Positions 17,736 through 29,200 of a stretch of 64,000 bases of DNA are shown in pieces. Numbering within the stretch: the stretch's first letter is position 1; each line of letters opens with the position of its first letter. The stretch comes from an uncultured Clostridia bacterium (lineage in GTDB: Bacteria > Bacillota > Clostridia > UBA1381 > UBA9506), in assembly GCA_944393605.1 (NCBI GenBank), contig CALYAO010000044.1, positions 62,001-126,000 on the forward strand. Direction: 5' to 3'. The translations under genes were made by a program, and so were the position numbers. A model generated the notes under the pieces. The model saw only the letters and a list, made by a program, of their open reading frames with translations, was not told the origin of the DNA and did not search any database.

Positions 17736-18956
17736 ATGTGGAAAAAAATGATTGGCTTGGCTGTCGCGGCCGGTCTGGTGGCCGGCATGGCAGCCATCCC
17801 GGTGGTCGCGGCGGACCCTGCCGTCATCCCAACCGAGAATTTGGCGCTTTGGGTGAAAGCCGATGATGCTTCTAGCTTCGAACTGGCAACGGACGGCAGC
17901 AATAAGGTGGAAAGATGGAAGGATTTGTCGGGCAAGGGCAATGACCTGGTGCCTGTGACCGAAGTGAGTGCGGACAAGGAAGCGCGCCCAGTTCTTACGC
18001 AGAATGCCATCAACGGGCTGCCCGCCGTGGAGTTTGACGGGGACAGCACGGGGCTGACAACCGGCGCATTTGCCGAGGCATACGAGGGTGCAAGCGCCAT
18101 CTTCATTGTTGCGCGCATCTTGGAGAACAACCCCACCAACCCGACCTTCCGTGGTTTCTTTAACACATCGGCGGGGATGCAAAAGGACCATGACATTGAC
18201 ACTTATCTCTTGTTCAACAATACGATTAATAACCAAATTCAAAATCGTTCTTATCTTGGGAGCGCGAATTTTTCACGTCCGTGGGTCCAGGATAATACGG
18301 TTGGTGTGGACGACGGCGTTGCCCGTGTCTTTTCCATGAGCATTCAGGAGCAGAACTATCCCGACGATGGCGGTCTGGGCATGCATGTTTTGGCGGAGAC
18401 CAGCAGTTCTGACGGGACTACGATTAGTCAGAAAAACGGTATGAATACCGATGTGAAGCCCACCACCAATCCGTTTGCGAAATTCAACAAGCATTATGGC
18501 TACACCGTCGGCAACCGCATGAGCGGCAATAGCTATAACGGCCGTTCGATCAATGCCCAGATTGCTGAGATCATCGTGTATCAGGGCGACATGGGAAGAA
18601 ATTCGGGCGATTCGGATTATCTCAAAATTCGTACTTATTTGGAGAACAAATATTTGATGGAGCCCGAACCTGCCCCCCTCACCATCGATGCAACGGTAGA
18701 CGACACCGTTACCTCCGCAAAGAAAGTCACGGCGACCGTGACGGGTACCTACGAGGGCACCTTTGACGTGGTTGCACAGGTGTATGCGGATGCGGAGATG
18801 ACCCAGCCGCTTCTGTACATGTCACAGACAGTGGAAACGGGTGCTGAGCTCAACTTCTGTGTGGCGCCTGATAACTATATCAAGATCATGGCAACGACCA
18901 AATTTAATGATCCCACAGATGCCGGAGAGGTTTTGGCTGACCCGGTAACCAAATAA
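17736..18956 (+). CDS. Secreted LamG-like domain protein without anchor
   Basis: 406 residues. Signal peptide (1-25, ending VVAADPA), then a concanavalin-like LamG domain to about residue 308: LALWVKADDA, VERWKDLSGKGNDL, NGLPAVEFDGD and a final IAEIIVYQGD are shared with the three following proteins. A ~95-residue beta domain closes the protein. No SLH repeats, sortase motif or catalytic residues are seen, so it may be released or held by a partner. GGAAGGAGAGG lies before the ATG at 17736. It starts 40 bases after the regulator stop, hence probably the first structural gene of the same transcript. LamG folds usually bind carbohydrate or protein; the ligand is unknown. Confidence 0.85.
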   Translation: MWKKMIGLAVAAGLVAGMAAIPVVAADPAVIPTENLALWVKADDASSFELATDGSNKVERWKDLSGKGNDLVPVTEVSADKEARPVLTQNAINGLPAVEFDGDSTGLTTGAFAEAYEGASAIFIVARILENNPTNPTFRGFFNTSAGMQKDHDIDTYLLFNNTINNQIQNRSYLGSANFSRPWVQDNTVGVDDGVARVFSMSIQEQNYPDDGGLGMHVLAETSSSDGTTISQKNGMNTDVKPTTNPFAKFNKHYGYTVGNRMSGNSYNGRSINAQIAEIIVYQGDMGRNSGDSDYLKIRTYLENKYLMEPEPAPLTIDATVDDTVTSAKKVTATVTGTYEGTFDVVAQVYADAEMTQPLLYMSQTVETGAELNFCVAPDNYIKIMATTKFNDPTDAGEVLADPVTK

Positions 18957-18977
18957 GAGAGGCGGGAGGCTTTTTAT

Positions 18978-21900
18978 ATGTCACTGACCAAGAAAACAGT
19001 CTCCGTCCTGCTCACCCTGTGTATGGCACTCGGGCTGTTCCTGCTGCCGGTGCAGGCGGCAGGTATGGCGGAGATAAACGAAATTGCAGATACCTATCAG
19101 GAGGGCACGGTGAACATCTCGGGGGTCGCCTATGGCTCCTCCAAGTATGTGCAGCTCTACCTGTATGATGAAAGCGGCGCGCTCAAATTCTATGATCAAA
19201 TTGCGGTCTCGGGCGGGCAATTCCAGAGAAGTATTGTGGTGCCCCTCACGTGGACGCCGGGCGAGTATACCGCAAAGGCAAGCTATGCAGGTGTGTGGCT
19301 CACCGAGCGGACCTTCCATGTTGCGGACTCCAATACCTTCATTGGCATGGTAGATATTGAAGCTGCCATTGACCAGTATGAGACCTACACCCTGCCTGCG
19401 ACGGCTACGGCGGATTACACCAATGCCGACCAGGAGGTGCCTGTAACGTGGGGCACATGGACCCCTGCGCTGGACACCCATGTGGCAGGGACCTATGTGA
19501 ATGAAGGAACGGCCATGGTGGACGGCAGTGCGGAATCGGTCACGCTGACCCTGACGGTCAATGCGGTTTCGGTTACCGCGGTGACGGCGCCTGGTGACAT
19601 GACGGTGGAGATCGGGGATACGGTGTATCTGCCTCAGACCGTTAGCGGTACGTTGTCCAACGGGAAAACAGCGGCGCTGGCCGTCACATGGACACCCGAT
19701 CCCGCAACGGCTGACACCAGTTCCGAAAAAACGCTGACCTTCTCCGGGTCGGTGGAAAACTATGCGACTCCCATCACCGTGACGGTAGCGGTGAAGGCGG
19801 AGGTGCTGCCCATTCCGGAAGATGGGCTTGCGATCTGGACCAAGGCGGAAGCGGGCGGCTATGAGCTGGATGATCAGGGCCGTGTCATGACCTGGCTGGA
19901 TCAGTCGGGCAACGGCAATCACCTGGTGGCACCCGGCGAGGTCAACCGTCCCACCATCGCACAAAATGCGGTGAACCGTCAGAAGGCGCTGGATTTTGAC
20001 GGCGTCAACAACTACCTGACCATGGAGTATGATACCCCCTATGTTGGGGATAGCACGGTGATCATTGTACATAAGATCCGGGAAACCGCAGTCAGCTCGG
20101 CCAATCCGTCGCGTGCGTATACCGGTATCTTTAATACCGCGCCCCAAGGCGCAACGGGGAATGACATTGATACCTTCCTGATCAGCGACACGACGGCGCA
20201 GTTCCGCTGGAACAATGTGCAGGACGGCCGCCTGCCCAAAGACCGGTCTGAGACCTGGTTCAACTGGGATAACACGTCATTCCACAGTGTCGGCCTGCGG
20301 TTTGTCAACAATTATGTGGATGGCGTCTGGCAAAATGTGGATGTCACCAAGGACTACGACGGGACACTGACCACGACGCAGTATGGCGTATACCAAAATA
20401 CCCCCACCCCGCTTAACAACCATGTCGGCTTCATGCTGAATGGACGTGTGGGCGGCGGCGGACATCGCTGCCTCAATTCGGAGGTCGCAGAGGTCATTGT
20501 GTACCATCGTGCACTGACCGATGAGGAATTTACACAGGTGGAGAACTATCTGGATGACAAATACCGCAAAGAAAATCGGTATACCATCACGGAGCAGACC
20601 GAAACACCTGCCGGCGAAGGTACGGTGGATCTCAGTGCGAAGCTGAGCAACCTGAGCAGCACCGTACTCAAAGAAGCCGTTGCGATCCCTGTGGTGTACG
20701 ATGGCCAGACCATGGTTTCGCAAGGCGCGACACAGGTGACGGGTCTTGCGTCGGGTGCTTCCCAGGCCATTGTGGCAGAGGATATGGCGGTGCCGGCGGA
20801 CGACACCAACAAGTCGGTCAAATACTATCTGTGGGATAGTTTGGAGGACATGCATCCCCTGCTGTTTGACACCCCTGTACCCGAGAAGTCGGCATATGTG
20901 CCCGGTACGGGTGATCAGGTTACCATCACGAGCGTTGTGCCCGAGGGCAACGTCATCACCGTATCGGGTGTGACGCCGGGCGGCGCGGACAAGAAGCTAA
21001 CGCTGTTGGCGGCAGTGGCCGGCCAGCCGCTTGGAAAAGATAGCATCTACTATGCAGGCGAGGCCATGAGCGGCGCAGACGGCGCTTTCACGGCGCAGTT
21101 TGCTATGCCCGACACCGCGATGGACGGAACGCCGCTCAAAGCAGAGTTTGACCTCTATGTCGGCGGGGAAGAAGCGGAGCGTTCGGAAGCTGCGTCCTTC
21201 TCCTTCGTGAGCGAGAGTCTGCGGCAGTCCACCATCCAAAAGATCAACGATGCGGCAGAGGACAAGGACCTTGCGGCCATCTTTGCGCCCGATTCGGAAG
21301 ACCGGGTGGCGCTGGATGCGCTGGGCCTCTCCATGGCGGTCCAGTATGACGCCCTCACGGATGCGGGCAAGCAGGTTATGCGGGACGCGGTGATGAACGG
21401 CAGACCCTACGATGTGAATGATGGGACCGGCCTGGCCGCAGTATTTGGCGCCGCATATCCGTATGCGCTGCTCTTGCAGGCGGAGGATGCGGCTGAAATC
21501 ACCGAGGTGCTGGACACCTATGCGTCAGAGACGTTTGGCATGGAGACGGTAACAGGCAAGAAGCAAGAGGACCTGACCGCAGAAGAAAAGACTGCGGTGA
21601 GTGAATATCTGCTCGCGCACATGCCCGACTATCCGGGGGATACGGCGGCGTTTGGGCAGGCATATCAACTGGGGTATGCGTTCTGCCAGATCAACAGCGC
21701 CAGCTATGTGAGCATGGCCACCGCGCTGTCGGACAACGCTGCGCTGCTGGGGCTCACGGAAAACAGCGCCTATACCTCCTACCTGGGCATGTCGGACGAC
21801 GGCAAGGAATATGTGCAGACCGAAATGGTGAAGGATGCATTCGAATCGCCGTTTGATACCGCAGAGGAGGTTATCTCCAGCCTGACGAGTGCCGTGAACA

Positions 21901-22598
21901 GCTATGATCCGGACGATCCGGGTACCGGCGGCGGTGGCGGCGGTGGTGGCAGCAACAGCGGCGGTGGCGGCAGCTATCACGGCGGCGGCGGTGTGCTGGG
22001 GAACGGTGGTGTCAATATTGGAACGCCTGATCCGACGGATCCAGGTACGAATACTGAATTTACGGATCTTGCAAACACCCCGTGGGCCCAGGAGGCGATT
22101 GCTGGCCTTGTGGACTGCGGCATCGTAAACGGCAAGGGCGATGGCCTGTTTGCGCCCAATGACCAGGTGACGCGCGAAGAGTTTGTGAAGATGACGGTGG
22201 AGGCCTTTGGGCTCTATGATGCGTCCGCGGCCTGCACGTTTGCAGATGTGACAGAGGGACAGTGGTTCTATCCGTATGTTGCGAGCGGCGTTGCGTCCGG
22301 TGTGATTCGTGGGATCTCTGAAACCGCGTTTGGCGCGGGGCAGCCCATCACACGGGAGGACCTTGCAGTGATGCTGGTGCGTGCTGCAGGGGATGCGATC
22401 GCGGTGGAAGAAGGGAGCACAGCTTCCTTTGGCGACAGCGGCGAGATTTCGGATTATGCGGCAGCCAGCGTTGCCGCACTCCAAAAGGCGGGCATTGTAA
22501 GGGGCAGAGAGGACGGTCGGTTTGACCCCAAAGCGCCCTGCACCCGTGCGGAGAGTGCCGTGATGCTCTATAACCTGTTGAAGGTGGTGGGCAAATGA
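18978..22598 (+). CDS. Large SLH surface protein with Ig-like and LamG domains
   Basis: 1206 residues. Signal peptide (1-27); an Ig-like domain; two bacterial Ig-like (Big_4-type) domains between about residues 120 and 275, each with the VTWGTWTP or VTWTPDPA stretch; a LamG domain about 280-535 (DGLAIWTKAEAGGY, VMTWLDQSGNGNHL); further beta domains; a helical region about 750-980; a Gly-rich linker (983-1011); and three C-terminal SLH repeats. SLH repeats anchor it to wall polymer, displaying LamG for ligand binding. No enzyme motif is seen. It begins 21 bases after the previous stop and ends four bases into an alternative reading of the next gene, consistent with one operon. Confidence 0.85.
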   Translation: MSLTKKTVSVLLTLCMALGLFLLPVQAAGMAEINEIADTYQEGTVNISGVAYGSSKYVQLYLYDESGALKFYDQIAVSGGQFQRSIVVPLTWTPGEYTAKASYAGVWLTERTFHVADSNTFIGMVDIEAAIDQYETYTLPATATADYTNADQEVPVTWGTWTPALDTHVAGTYVNEGTAMVDGSAESVTLTLTVNAVSVTAVTAPGDMTVEIGDTVYLPQTVSGTLSNGKTAALAVTWTPDPATADTSSEKTLTFSGSVENYATPITVTVAVKAEVLPIPEDGLAIWTKAEAGGYELDDQGRVMTWLDQSGNGNHLVAPGEVNRPTIAQNAVNRQKALDFDGVNNYLTMEYDTPYVGDSTVIIVHKIRETAVSSANPSRAYTGIFNTAPQGATGNDIDTFLISDTTAQFRWNNVQDGRLPKDRSETWFNWDNTSFHSVGLRFVNNYVDGVWQNVDVTKDYDGTLTTTQYGVYQNTPTPLNNHVGFMLNGRVGGGGHRCLNSEVAEVIVYHRALTDEEFTQVENYLDDKYRKENRYTITEQTETPAGEGTVDLSAKLSNLSSTVLKEAVAIPVVYDGQTMVSQGATQVTGLASGASQAIVAEDMAVPADDTNKSVKYYLWDSLEDMHPLLFDTPVPEKSAYVPGTGDQVTITSVVPEGNVITVSGVTPGGADKKLTLLAAVAGQPLGKDSIYYAGEAMSGADGAFTAQFAMPDTAMDGTPLKAEFDLYVGGEEAERSEAASFSFVSESLRQSTIQKINDAAEDKDLAAIFAPDSEDRVALDALGLSMAVQYDALTDAGKQVMRDAVMNGRPYDVNDGTGLAAVFGAAYPYALLLQAEDAAEITEVLDTYASETFGMETVTGKKQEDLTAEEKTAVSEYLLAHMPDYPGDTAAFGQAYQLGYAFCQINSASYVSMATALSDNAALLGLTENSAYTSYLGMSDDGKEYVQTEMVKDAFESPFDTAEEVISSLTSAVNSYDPDDPGTGGGGGGGGSNSGGGGSYHGGGGVLGNGGVNIGTPDPTDPGTNTEFTDLANTPWAQEAIAGLVDCGIVNGKGDGLFAPNDQVTREEFVKMTVEAFGLYDASAACTFADVTEGQWFYPYVASGVASGVIRGISETAFGAGQPITREDLAVMLVRAAGDAIAVEEGSTASFGDSGEISDYAAASVAALQKAGIVRGREDGRFDPKAPCTRAESAVMLYNLLKVVGK

Positions 22599-22618
22599 GC
22601 ACAAAGGGAGGCATACAG

Positions 22619-25600
22619 ATGACCAAAAAACTAACGGCAGCGATCTTGGCTTTGGCGATGCTGCTTTCCTTGCTGCCGGGAATGGCGATGGCCGCGGACA
22701 CGGATTCCATTCCAACGGATGGGCTGTCCCTGTGGCTCAAGACGGATGAGGGTTCGATTGAACCCGACTCGGACGGCAGAATCTCCACCTGGAAGGATAT
22801 GTCAGGTATGGGCAATGACCTGACAGCGTCGGGCGACAAGCGGCCCACTTTAAAAGAGGGTGGCTACAACGGCAAGGACGTGGTTGCGTTTGACGGCAAC
22901 GCACTGACCAAGGAATTTGATGCAGTTTATGAAGGCAGTTCCGCCATCTTTTTGGTGATGCGCCTGCTGCCCGATAATAAGCAGTATGCGGGTATCTTCA
23001 ATACCGCCCCGGGCGGCCCCAAAGTGGGGGATTTTGATGCCTATTACATGGATGAGGAACAAATTCAGTTCCGCAGCAACAATCCGGGTGCAACGCCAAA
23101 CAACGAAAACCGGCCCTGGTACAAAGGCAAGCTGGACACGGAAGGGTTCCATGTGTATAGCATCACCATCCAGGATAACAACGGCCAGGCAACGGTGAAC
23201 TCCTACTATGACGACAAGACGACCGTCAAGGATTATATGAGCGTTGCGCCGGACCTCTGGAACCGCCAGTATGGGTATAACCTGGGTGCACGGGATGTGA
23301 ATGACAAGCATATGGCCAAGATGGAAGTGGCCGAGGTGATTGTGTATCAGCGGGGGATATCAAACGAGGAACGCGAAAGCGTCATGGAGTACTTAAACAA
23401 TAAATTTGGTTCCACTGGGGGCAGCCAGACGCCGGCAGCATCTAGCTCTCCGGCCGCATCTGGTTCCCCGGCGGCGTCTGGTTCTCCTGCGGCTTCCCCC
23501 TCTGCCCCGGCGGGCGGCGATGATATCGTGGGAACGCCCTATGAGGAGTCCTTCCGGACGCTGGCAGGCCTGGGGCTTCTGGAAGGGTATGAGGACGGCA
23601 GCTTTAAGCCCGAAGCACAGCTGACGCGGGCGGAGTTTGCGACCATGCTGGTGCGGCTCATGGGGTATGAGGAGGCACCCGCCGTAAGCGGTGTGACCTT
23701 CTCGGATGTGCCCGATAGCTACTGGGCGGCCAATGCCATCCGGTTTTTAGCGTCCAGCGGGGTAATCCGCGGCTATGAGGACGGCACCTTCCAGCCTGAC
23801 GGCCAGATCCTTTATCAGGATGCGGTCAAGATGCTGACCTGTCTGCTGGGCTATGGGCCTTATGCGGAGGTGAACGGCGGATATCCGGCGGGCTATCTGC
23901 GCGTTGCGCAGAGCCTGCGTCTGACGAGCGGCGTCGGAACACAGTCGGGTGAGATCACCCGCCAGGTTGCGGTGAAGCTCATGGACAACGCGCTGACCGC
24001 TACCGTGGCGCGGGAGACCAATATTGGCGCCGATGGGTCGGTCACGCTCGTGGATGGCGACATCCTGCTCAAGGAGTTCTTGGACGTCGGCCTGTACGGC
24101 GGCGTTGTGACGGACAATGGGATCACGTCGCTGAGTGGCGCAAGCCGGATTTCCAAGCAATCGGTGCAGATAGGCGACCAGGTGTATGCACGCGGCGACA
24201 GCAATGTCGGTGATTACATGGGATACTGGGTCAATTATTACGTGGATGAGAGCGAGACGGGCGGGGATACCATTTTATATGCGCTGCCCGACAGCAGCCG
24301 CAATGAGGTCCTGACCGTTTCGGCGGAGGACATCAGCCCTCAGACCACCAAACATGTGCTGTATTATGAAGAGGAAGACGGAGCCAGAACACAGAATGCG
24401 TCCATCTCTCCTGTTGCGTCCATGCTGTATAACGGCGCCGCGTTCCCTGACTACACGGCAGAGGACCTGATGCCCGCTTCGGGATCGGTGACGCTGATTG
24501 ACAACGACCGGGACGGAACGTACGATGTGGTTCGCACCACCGCATACCAGAACATTGTGCTGCAGAGTGTGAGTTCGCAGGACGACCTGGTGCTGAAGGA
24601 TATGTTTGATGCCAAATATAACCTGTCGCTGGATCTGACCAAGACGGAGATTTCGGTGGTGCGGGACGGTGCGGCGGCAACCTGGGAGGCCCTTGAAAGC
24701 GGGGATGTCCTCTCGGTGGCGGCACCCAAGGATCTGACGGCGGATCGGCTTTCGGTTTCCATTATTGCAAATTCCAAGAGCGTGACGGCAACCGTAAGCG
24801 AGTCCAGCGATGAGTATATCACCACCAGCAGCGCGCAATATGAAATCGCGCCCCACTTTAAGACCTTGCTGGCGGATCAGAAGATCGGCCCCATCCGTGC
24901 AGGGATGCAAACGGTCCTATACCTTGACTATGAGGGCAAGGTGGTTGCCAAGGAAGATGGTGCGTCGCAAAATGTTTATGGATACTTGATTGGTATCAAC
25001 ATTGGCAGCATGGGAAAAACAGAAATCAAGCTGTATAATTGGGACAGTGAAAGCTTTGAGATTTTGGAAACGCGGGAGAAGCTGCGGGTCAACGACCAGA
25101 GCGGCAAGCCGGAGGATGTGCTGACGGCCGGCGGTCTTTACGTGGATGGCACCACGCGGGATCAGTTGGTTGTCTATTCCACGGACAGTGAAGATAAGAT
25201 CACCCGCATTGACACTGCGCAGGACTATACCGGCAAATCCGTTTCAGAAAAGGAATACGCCATCAGCAATAACATCTTCCGTATCAGCAACAGCGGAACC
25301 TATTATCTGCGTGGCAGCGAGAGCTTTGAGGGACGCATCTATCCCAAGACGGATACCAAGGTATTTATCATCCCTCAGGATCTGGCGGACGAGTCACGGT
25401 ATGGTGCAAAGGACTTTTCTTACTTTACCAACGATTCGCAGTATACCTTCACTTCCTACGATGAGGACCTATACGGCACCCCAGGCGCCATTGTAGTGCG
25501 TGTGGGCGCAGGCGGCGGCGGCAGTGACAATACGACGCTCAAGCGGAGCGATACGATGATTGTGGAGAACCTGTCCGCTGCATATCAGGAAGATGTGGGC

Positions 25601-26074
25601 GAAGTGGTACGTATCAATGGTATGATGAGCGGCAGAAAGCAGAGCTTCAATATTGCACCTGACTATGACGGCGAACAGACGGGTGTTCCCATTGACAGCA
25701 TTCAGCCGGGCGACGTGTTGCAGCTGCAGCGGGACAATCAAGGCAATGTCATCTATATCGTGCGGCTCTATCAGGCGTCGGACGGCCGGATTAAGAGCGG
25801 ATTGCTCGGCTCCACCAACCTGCATACGCAGCGCGTGGTGATCACGGGTGATGTGGTGAAGGTTGATCCCGATACCAAGATGATCCTGGTGGACGACGGG
25901 ATGACCATGCCGCTCAGTTTGTCCAAAGCGACCTGCCTGACGTTGTCTGATCTGTCCAATCCGTCCCGCAACCGGGCGATTGAGGTATCGGATATTTTAG
26001 AAGATGACTACGTGATTTTAAAGATTCGGGATACCGCCGTCAGAGAGGTCATTGTGGTCAGAGGATTTGAATAA
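22619..26074 (+). CDS. SLH surface protein with N-terminal LamG and a large uncharacterised C-terminal region
   Basis: 1151 residues. Signal peptide (1-26), LamG domain about 28-265 (DGLSLWLKTDEG, ISTWKDMSGMGNDL), an Ala/Ser/Pro linker with repeated PAASGS units (265-301), then two clear SLH repeats and a degenerate third (about 304-460; SYWAANAIRFLASSGVIRGYE is typical). The remaining ~680 residues are beta-rich and I cannot assign them; similar tails occur in surface proteins of Clostridia. The ATG at 22619 has GGGAGG upstream; an ATG at 22595 overlapping the previous gene by four bases is in frame but would put eight residues before the signal peptide. Role: surface-attached glycan binding or scaffold, by inference. 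Confidence 0.83.
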   Translation: MTKKLTAAILALAMLLSLLPGMAMAADTDSIPTDGLSLWLKTDEGSIEPDSDGRISTWKDMSGMGNDLTASGDKRPTLKEGGYNGKDVVAFDGNALTKEFDAVYEGSSAIFLVMRLLPDNKQYAGIFNTAPGGPKVGDFDAYYMDEEQIQFRSNNPGATPNNENRPWYKGKLDTEGFHVYSITIQDNNGQATVNSYYDDKTTVKDYMSVAPDLWNRQYGYNLGARDVNDKHMAKMEVAEVIVYQRGISNEERESVMEYLNNKFGSTGGSQTPAASSSPAASGSPAASGSPAASPSAPAGGDDIVGTPYEESFRTLAGLGLLEGYEDGSFKPEAQLTRAEFATMLVRLMGYEEAPAVSGVTFSDVPDSYWAANAIRFLASSGVIRGYEDGTFQPDGQILYQDAVKMLTCLLGYGPYAEVNGGYPAGYLRVAQSLRLTSGVGTQSGEITRQVAVKLMDNALTATVARETNIGADGSVTLVDGDILLKEFLDVGLYGGVVTDNGITSLSGASRISKQSVQIGDQVYARGDSNVGDYMGYWVNYYVDESETGGDTILYALPDSSRNEVLTVSAEDISPQTTKHVLYYEEEDGARTQNASISPVASMLYNGAAFPDYTAEDLMPASGSVTLIDNDRDGTYDVVRTTAYQNIVLQSVSSQDDLVLKDMFDAKYNLSLDLTKTEISVVRDGAAATWEALESGDVLSVAAPKDLTADRLSVSIIANSKSVTATVSESSDEYITTSSAQYEIAPHFKTLLADQKIGPIRAGMQTVLYLDYEGKVVAKEDGASQNVYGYLIGINIGSMGKTEIKLYNWDSESFEILETREKLRVNDQSGKPEDVLTAGGLYVDGTTRDQLVVYSTDSEDKITRIDTAQDYTGKSVSEKEYAISNNIFRISNSGTYYLRGSESFEGRIYPKTDTKVFIIPQDLADESRYGAKDFSYFTNDSQYTFTSYDEDLYGTPGAIVVRVGAGGGGSDNTTLKRSDTMIVENLSAAYQEDVGEVVRINGMMSGRKQSFNIAPDYDGEQTGVPIDSIQPGDVLQLQRDNQGNVIYIVRLYQASDGRIKSGLLGSTNLHTQRVVITGDVVKVDPDTKMILVDDGMTMPLSLSKATCLTLSDLSNPSRNRAIEVSDILEDDYVILKIRDTAVREVIVVRGFE

Positions 26075-26088
26075 GGAATGTGCCTGCC

Positions 26089-26121
26089 CGGCTTCCGCAC
26101 AGCGCTGTGCAGAAGCCGGGG
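26089..26121 (+). other. Strong GC hairpin in the gap between two LamG/SLH genes
   Basis: CCCGGCTTC at 26089-26097 and GAAGCCGGG near 26113-26121 pair around a self-complementary middle (GCACAGCGCTGTGC). No T-tract follows, so it is more likely an mRNA processing or stabilising structure than a terminator. Confidence 0.5.
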
Positions 26122-26200
26122 CAATGGGCAGCAATATTAGTTTACATGGTTTAACAAGCGTTTTTTATGTAAGACAAACATAAAAGGAGGCGTTTTTAAG

Positions 26201-29200
26201 GTGAAAAAATTGGTATCTGGACTGCTGGTGTGCACCATGCTGCTGAGCGTGTTGTTGTTCCCGGCAGGCGCGACGGCGGAGGAGGCGCCCATTCCAACGG
26301 AGGGCATGTCTCTCTGGCTTTCGGCGGACAACGACTCCATGTCGGTGGATGCGGAAGGCAATGTGCTTGCATGGGAGGACAAGTCCCCGATGCAAAACGA
26401 GATTGAAATCGTTGGGAAACCTACCGTGGCACAGAATGTGGTGAATGGACAGCATGCGGTCAAGTTTGACGGCACATCCTTTGTGCGGACGGTGTTCGAC
26501 GAGCCCTATGTGGGCAGCGGCGCGTTCTTTGTGGTGGCGCGTATCGCAGAGGACAACACCGAATACGCGGGTATTTTTACCACTTCAATAGGGAATACGC
26601 TGGACAATGACGTTGATTTGTATCTGCTCAACATGACGCAGATGCAAATTCGCTCCAATCATCAAGGGGCGGCCAGCGGTGCCAACGACGAAAACCGTCC
26701 TCTCATCACCGATAAGAATGGGCTGGACACCGAGAATTTCCATCGTTTAGAAGCAACCATCAGTGACAATGGTTCGACCAGTACGCTGAGGACGTATTAC
26801 GACGACAAGAGAACCGTCAATTTTGATGCGGTGAATCCCGATTTCCGCTGGAACACACACTATGGCTACCAGATTGCAGCCCGTGGCCCTGGGGATAACC
26901 GGAAACTGAAAGGTGAGATCGCCGAGGTTATTTTCTATCAAGACGATCTGACCACAGACGAGCGGGAGGCCGTTGACGAGTATCTGAAAAACAAGTATTT
27001 CAACGAAGAGAATAAGACGGATGCGCCTGCGTTCGACGTATCCACACCCGAACCCACCCCGGAACCCACTCCGGTGGAGATCACATTTGAGAAGACTGCC
27101 CCTGACGTGAGTGAGATGTCCCTTAAGATGCGCACCTTTGAGGACACCATGGGGCACTGGTCCGAAGAGTATGTGAACCTGATGGCGGCAAAGTCCATCA
27201 TCAATGGTGTCACCGATACGACATTTGAACCCGATTCCCAGATTACCCGCGCGCAGTTTATCACCATTCTGGCGCGTGCGGTTGCGCTGGAGGAGGATGC
27301 GGCAGCATCGACCTACAGCGATGTTGCATCGGATGCGTGGTTTGCGGGCAGTATTGGTGCTGCGGTCAAGGCGGGTATCCTGCCGGGCGGCGACGGTGCG
27401 CTCAATCCCGACGAGGCGCTGACGCGGGAGGAGATGGCGGTGTTGTTCTATCGCACCATGCATCACTTCCATGTGGCATATGACATGAACGAAGCGCAGA
27501 TTACCGAGGCGCTGTCCAAGTTCACGGATGTCTCTGGCCTGTCCGAAGAGGCGCGCAAGGCGGTTGCCGCTTGTGTCAAGGCGGGCATCATCACGGGTAA
27601 GACGGACACCACCTTTGCGCCGGCAGACAATGCGACCCGCGGCGAGACGGCGGCTATGCTGCAGCGTATGCTGCTGGGGACTGGCCTGGTAACGGCCGGC
27701 AAGGGCGCAGATGTGCCGTTTGAGACCTACGAAGCGGAATATGCGGAGACCAATGCCGAGGTGCTGGTTTCCACTGCGTATACTGACAATGCTGCATTTG
27801 AAGCATCGGGCCGCAAGTGCGTGGTGCTCAAAGACACGGATGACTATGTGCAGTTTAACGATGTGGTTCCCGCAAACCGTATCACCTTCCGGTATTCGGT
27901 ACCCAAGGAGGATATGCGGTTCGTGGGCGGCAATAACTCCTATCCGGAGATGCCCATTGAAGGCAATGACATTGAAGGCACCATTGGCCTGTATGTGAAC
28001 GGCGAAAAGGTCAAGGATGTGGAGCTCAGCACCCGCAGTATGTATGCCTTTGAGGATGAAACTTCCACCACCAAGCCGTTCTACAAGCGGTGGTACCTGG
28101 ATGTCATCATCGATGATGTGACCATCAATGAAGGTGACAGCATCATGCTCAAGAAGGATGCACAGAGCACGCTGGACGAGTATCGCATTGACCTGATGGA
28201 TCTGGAGGTTGCGCCCGATCCCATTCCGCAGCCCGAAGGTTTCCTGAGTGCGGCGGACTTTGGCGCAACGCCCGACGACGACACGGATGACACCGAGGCC
28301 ATCCAGGCGGGTGTGGATGCCGCAATCGAGGCGGGCACCGGCCTGTACATCCCGGCTGGGTACTACAAGACGAGCGAGAAGATCATCCTGAATGAAAATG
28401 CCAACGTGGTAGGTGCCGGTATGTGGCACACCGTGCTGGACAACTATCTCAGCAACGAAGGCGCACTGGTCTGGATGGGCAGAGCGGGCTTCCTCATGTA
28501 TGGCGGTAACCTGCATGTCAGCGACCTGAAGGTAACGTCTTCCTGGAGCTATTCCCGGAACGGTGAAGGCAATGGCAGCATCGGCATCACAGGCCGTGGC
28601 GGCACACCGGGCATCGGTGACTTCGTCTTTGAAAACGTCTGGATCGACCGTACCGGCTGCGGCATCTGGGCAGAAGGCGGCATCAATGAAGAGCCTTCTT
28701 ATATTCGCAACAGCCGCTTCACCAACCTGTTTGCAGATGGCGTTCATTTCACGGACGGTTCGGCAAACATCATCGTGGAGAATAACTTCTTCCGTAACAA
28801 CGGCGATGACAACATCGCGGTGACGGGCGAAGAGGTGGGCGCAATCTACGACATCACATATCGTAACAACACGGCGCTGTGCAACTACTGGGGCCGCGGT
28901 CTCATGGTGGCAGGCTCCAGCAACATTGTGGTGGAGAACAACGTGCAGGCAGATTCCCCCCGCAGCGCAGGGATACTGGTGATGTCGGAGTCGGCATATG
29001 AATCCACCGACTGCACCAACAACACGGTGCGCGGCAATATCGTGCTTCGCAGCTCCTACAACCGTGGCCACGGTATGGGCGCCATCTCGCTGTCCAACAC
29101 GCTGGATGGTTCGCTGGTGGACTGCGATGTGTATGACAACGAGGTATATGGTCCCAACCTGTATGAAGGGATCAACGTCGTGGACAGAAACGGCGGCGTA

